Assembly (NCBI GenBank): GCA_012838205.1 | Contig: DUPR01000017.1 | Coordinates: 1-22,500, forward strand | Source of the DNA: Methanobacterium sp. | GTDB taxonomy: Archaea; Methanobacteriota; Methanobacteria; Methanobacteriales; Methanobacteriaceae | Direction of reading: 5' to 3' | DNA length: 22,500 nucleotides | Shown: piece by piece, positions 19,291 to 22,500 of the stretch | How the letters are laid out: the number at the start of each line of letters is the position of its first letter | Numbering within the stretch: the first letter of the stretch is position 1 | Program-made: the position numbers and the translations under genes | Notes under the pieces: model-generated | Seen by the model: the letters and a program-made list of their open reading frames with translations, nothing else | Databases searched by the model: none | What the model was told of the DNA's origin: nothing

Positions 19291-19581
19291 TTATCCTCTT
19301 CTTTTTTCAAATTCACTGTAAAGATCATTGAGATCTATACCTTTATAGACTAAAAGAAGGAGTGTGTGGAATATCAGATCACAAGACTCAGAAACCAAGT
19401 TTTCATTATTTTTAGAGGCAATTATGACTTCTGCTGCTTCTTCGCCAATTTTTTCTAGGATCTTATCCTCTGCATTTTTTTCATTGTCTTGCATTAAATT
19501 GGAGGTGTATGAATCAATAGGATCATCTCTCCTTTTCTCTAAAACTTGATAAACATCCCTGATAATCCTATCACTCATCAT
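19291..19581 (-). CDS. hisE: Phosphoribosyl-ATP pyrophosphatase HisE
   Basis: HisE hydrolyses phosphoribosyl-ATP to phosphoribosyl-AMP and pyrophosphate, the second step of histidine synthesis. The 96-residue protein is a stand-alone all-alpha MazG-like pyrophosphatase with the metal-binding [12 protein letters not shown] (44-55) and [13 protein letters not shown] (65-77) helices. The length matches single-domain HisE. The ATG at 19581 overlaps the stop codon of the upstream CBS-ParB gene as ATGA, with GGAG 5 bases before it, implying translational coupling; the ATG at 19578 would remove one residue. No other his gene is in the window. Confidence 0.94.
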   Translation of the reverse strand: MMSDRIIRDVYQVLEKRRDDPIDSYTSNLMQDNEKNAEDKILEKIGEEAAEVIIASKNNENLVSESCDLIFHTLLLLVYKGIDLNDLYSEFEKRRG

Positions 19582-20381
19582 TTTGGCTCCTTATGGTCGT
19601 CTTTCCTTAGTGGGCCGGTTATGGCTATAAGAGGGTGTTGTGCATCATCAATGATCTCAATGTCTTCAAATGAAAAAACACCTTCTTTGTCAGCAGTTTT
19701 CTCCATTCCTAGCTTAATATCCTGGTTTAAAGTTATCACATAGGAATCAATTTGATCATAGCCTAATTTACGGGCAGCAACTGTTCGGTGATGGCCATCA
19801 ACCAGTATATAACGATTTCCTGTTTTCACCACTATAGTTGGCTCTGCTAGTCCCCTTTCAAGTTCGTATGTGCGTCCCTGGAGTTCATCAGCATAGACTT
19901 TGTTCTGGGTGGGCCTGAGTTGACCAATAGGAACTTTTTCATGAACCAGCTTGGTTTTAATATCATAAAGCTGTTCCAATGTTTTTTTAAAATAACGAAC
20001 CTTCATAGGAGTGGATCTTTCTATGTGTGAGCGTACGATGTCTGTATTTGTTATTATTCCCACAAGATGTCCTTTTTCATCTATCACTGGTAAACGAGAA
20101 ATACCCATACGAAACATTACCCGGGAAGCATCATTGAGAGACATGGAATGGGCTGCCACCACCACATCAGTGGACATGATATCTTTAACCAGATGCACCC
20201 ATGGTTTGAGTAAAAGGTCAAATGCAGTGACCATACCAATAACTTCACCATCTGTTTTCACTGGGAAGCCATCGTGGCCAGTATGTTTCATGAGCTGAAT
20301 AACTTCTGCATTGGGAGTTTCAGGAGTGACAGTTATAACATCCCGGGTCATGTAATCTTTAACTAAAGTAGAATTAGACAT
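19578..20381 (-). CDS. CBS-domain pair fused to a ParB/Srx-like domain
   Basis: The 267-residue protein has two CBS domains (about 5-60 and 63-120; [15 protein letters not shown] and [15 protein letters not shown] mark their starts), which commonly bind adenosyl nucleotides, then a linker and a ParB/sulfiredoxin-like domain (about 148-218). That domain begins [14 protein letters not shown] and contains the family's phosphate-binding motif as [14 protein letters not shown] (194-207). Related folds include ParB CTPases and the archaeal ADP-dependent serine kinase SerK, so a nucleotide-handling role is reasonable, but the reaction is unknown. The gene overlaps the upstream DUF504 gene by 8 bases and the downstream hisE by 4 bases. 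GGAG 6 bases before the ATG supports the start. Confidence 0.9.
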   Translation of the reverse strand: MSNSTLVKDYMTRDVITVTPETPNAEVIQLMKHTGHDGFPVKTDGEVIGMVTAFDLLLKPWVHLVKDIMSTDVVVAAHSMSLNDASRVMFRMGISRLPVIDEKGHLVGIITNTDIVRSHIERSTPMKVRYFKKTLEQLYDIKTKLVHEKVPIGQLRPTQNKVYADELQGRTYELERGLAEPTIVVKTGNRYILVDGHHRTVAARKLGYDQIDSYVITLNQDIKLGMEKTADKEGVFSFEDIEIIDDAQHPLIAITGPLRKDDHKEPK

Positions 20382-20628
20382 CCGAATCTCCTTTTTTTAT
20401 GTTTTTTTCCCATACTAACTTGTTTTCACATTCTATTTTAATAATACGGTGGTAAGGGATCATTGATCCGTCGATCATTATCATGAATCCTCCTTTTAGA
20501 CATTGAATATCAACAGCGGGGATGGTTTTGAGGTTTCCCCTAATACCACGGTGAGAGTATGTAATTTTACAACCACTAATATCCTTCTTAGGATGCCATA
20601 TCAACATGTCCAGAACTCTTTTAGCCAT
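20374..20628 (-). CDS. UPF0248/DUF504 (MJ1316 RNA cyclic-end recognition domain) protein
   Basis: The 84-residue protein matches the small archaeal UPF0248/DUF504 family by its MLIWHPKKD start region, TYSHRGIRG, and the C-terminal [10 protein letters not shown] segment with conserved His residues. The domain is also known as the MJ1316 domain, predicted from comparative genomics to recognise 2',3'-cyclic phosphate RNA ends; to my knowledge this is a prediction rather than a proven activity. It lies 38 bases after gatB and overlaps the CBS-ParB start by 8 bases, so it is in the middle of a tight operon. AAGGT about 10 bases before the ATG is the likely ribosome site. Confidence 0.85.
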   Translation of the reverse strand: MAKRVLDMLIWHPKKDISGCKITYSHRGIRGNLKTIPAVDIQCLKGGFMIMIDGSMIPYHRIIKIECENKLVWEKNIKKGDSDV

Positions 20629-20666
20629 AAAGTTTTTGACCTTCTAGAAATTCACTGATCTTTTTT

Positions 20667-22038
<1,372 letters not shown>

Positions 22039-22067
22039 ACTATTCCTCCTAAAATAACGAGTTAAAT

Positions 22068-22500
22068 TTAGACCTTGTACTCTGTTTTATTATTACGACA
22101 ACTATTGATATATCTTTTTAGGAATGGTTCCAGTCCACTTTTAGGACTTTCACCCCCCAGACAATTCAAATCGGTGAAAGTTCCCTTTAATTCCCTACCA
22201 GCCCATAGAACCTCTTCTTCAACTCTTCTACCGTGCCGAGTGCCAAACATTTTAAATAATGGGAATTTTGTAATGCCATTAGCCCCTGCAAGTAGTAATG
22301 GACCGATATTTGCCAAATTATCAACCCATGTTCCGGTGATTATCTCCAATTGGGGGAATTGTAGCCTAGTGGCTGCAACTACACCAGCATAGTACAATGA
22401 GGCTGGTTGAGGAGTGTTAGCATAGGGTGTGTCTGGGTGTGGGTTTAGGGAGTAAAATATGACTCGATGGATTTCTAAAGATTCAATCATCTGGAAAAGA
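22068..22500 (-). CDS. Radical SAM / biotin-synthase-like protein, C-terminal part (runs off window)
   Basis: The frame stays open to the window edge, so the N-terminus, including any Cx3Cx2C cluster motif, lies outside; the Met at 22490 is probably internal. The visible ~143 residues include FYSLNPHPDTPYA, a helix with AGVVAATRLQFP, EIITGTWVDNLANIGPLLLAGANG and ITKFPLFKMFGTRHGRRVEEE. The pattern of an RLxxP segment followed by a turn and a LAGAN motif resembles the C-terminal region of biotin synthase-like radical SAM enzymes. I recall closely similar proteins in methanogens, but not a proven reaction. It is upstream of gatB in the same direction with a 36-base gap, so probably the same operon. 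Confidence 0.7.
   Translation of the reverse strand, partial: LFQMIESLEIHRVIFYSLNPHPDTPYANTPQPASLYYAGVVAATRLQFPQLEIITGTWVDNLANIGPLLLAGANGITKFPLFKMFGTRHGRRVEEEVLWAGRELKGTFTDLNCLGGESPKSGLEPFLKRYINSCRNNKTEYKV

Noticed and set aside
19291..19581. MazG-type nucleotide pyrophosphohydrolase as the identity of the hisE gene
   Set aside because: Length of 96 residues and the [10 protein letters not shown] and [10 protein letters not shown] motifs fit single-domain HisE better.

Overview
The window is a chromosomal stretch of a methanogenic archaeon, most likely a member of the Methanobacteriales such as Methanobacterium. The basis is the gene set: cofG for coenzyme F420, comC/comD/comE for coenzyme M, purP, an archaeal proteasome beta subunit beside an archaeal CPSF1 ribonuclease, the wyosine enzyme Taw2, and PAS-rich sensor proteins with HisKA_2-type kinase modules. 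The DNA is A+T rich. Intergenic regions carry TATA-like boxes and T-tract terminators, and many starts have GGAGG/GGTGA-type ribosome sites. I see no insertion sequence, CRISPR array, tRNA or rRNA gene.

Layout. 42-1118: cofG, forward, convergent with a reverse-strand signalling island (1161-6814). In transcription order the island has a 999-residue REC-PAS4-coiled-coil-HATPase protein, then a single-domain response regulator followed by a REC-PAS-PAS-HisKA_2-HATPase kinase. The large protein has Tyr where its smaller neighbour has the phosphoacceptor His. 7111-7842: taw2 (reverse), divergent from a lone NuoE-like thioredoxin-fold ferredoxin gene (8189-8641). 8878-14057: a forward housekeeping block of purP, psmB, aCPSF1 and purM, mostly separated by T-rich terminators; purP and purM both serve purine synthesis. 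14159-16641: comC, a 367-base unusually G+C-rich non-coding leader, then comD and comE. ComC oxidises sulfolactate to sulfopyruvate and ComDE decarboxylates it to sulfoacetaldehyde, so the middle of the coenzyme M pathway is together here.

16661-19176: three reverse-strand redox genes (flavin reductase-like, nitroreductase-like, and an aldo/keto reductase with a C-terminal iron-sulfur domain). 19291-22500: a tight reverse-strand operon, in transcription order a partial radical SAM/biotin-synthase-like gene, gatB, a DUF504/MJ1316-domain protein, a CBS-CBS-ParB/Srx-like protein and hisE, the last genes overlapping by a few bases.

The observations most worth following are the apparently histidine-less kinase-like protein, the structured leader before comDE, the hairpin and U-tract in front of the aCPSF1 gene, a possible AUU start for gatB, and the CBS-ParB/Srx protein overlapping hisE. 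I did not find an obviously new multi-gene system; most of the window is conserved methanogen housekeeping. All calls come from reading the sequence and remembered family features, without database searches.
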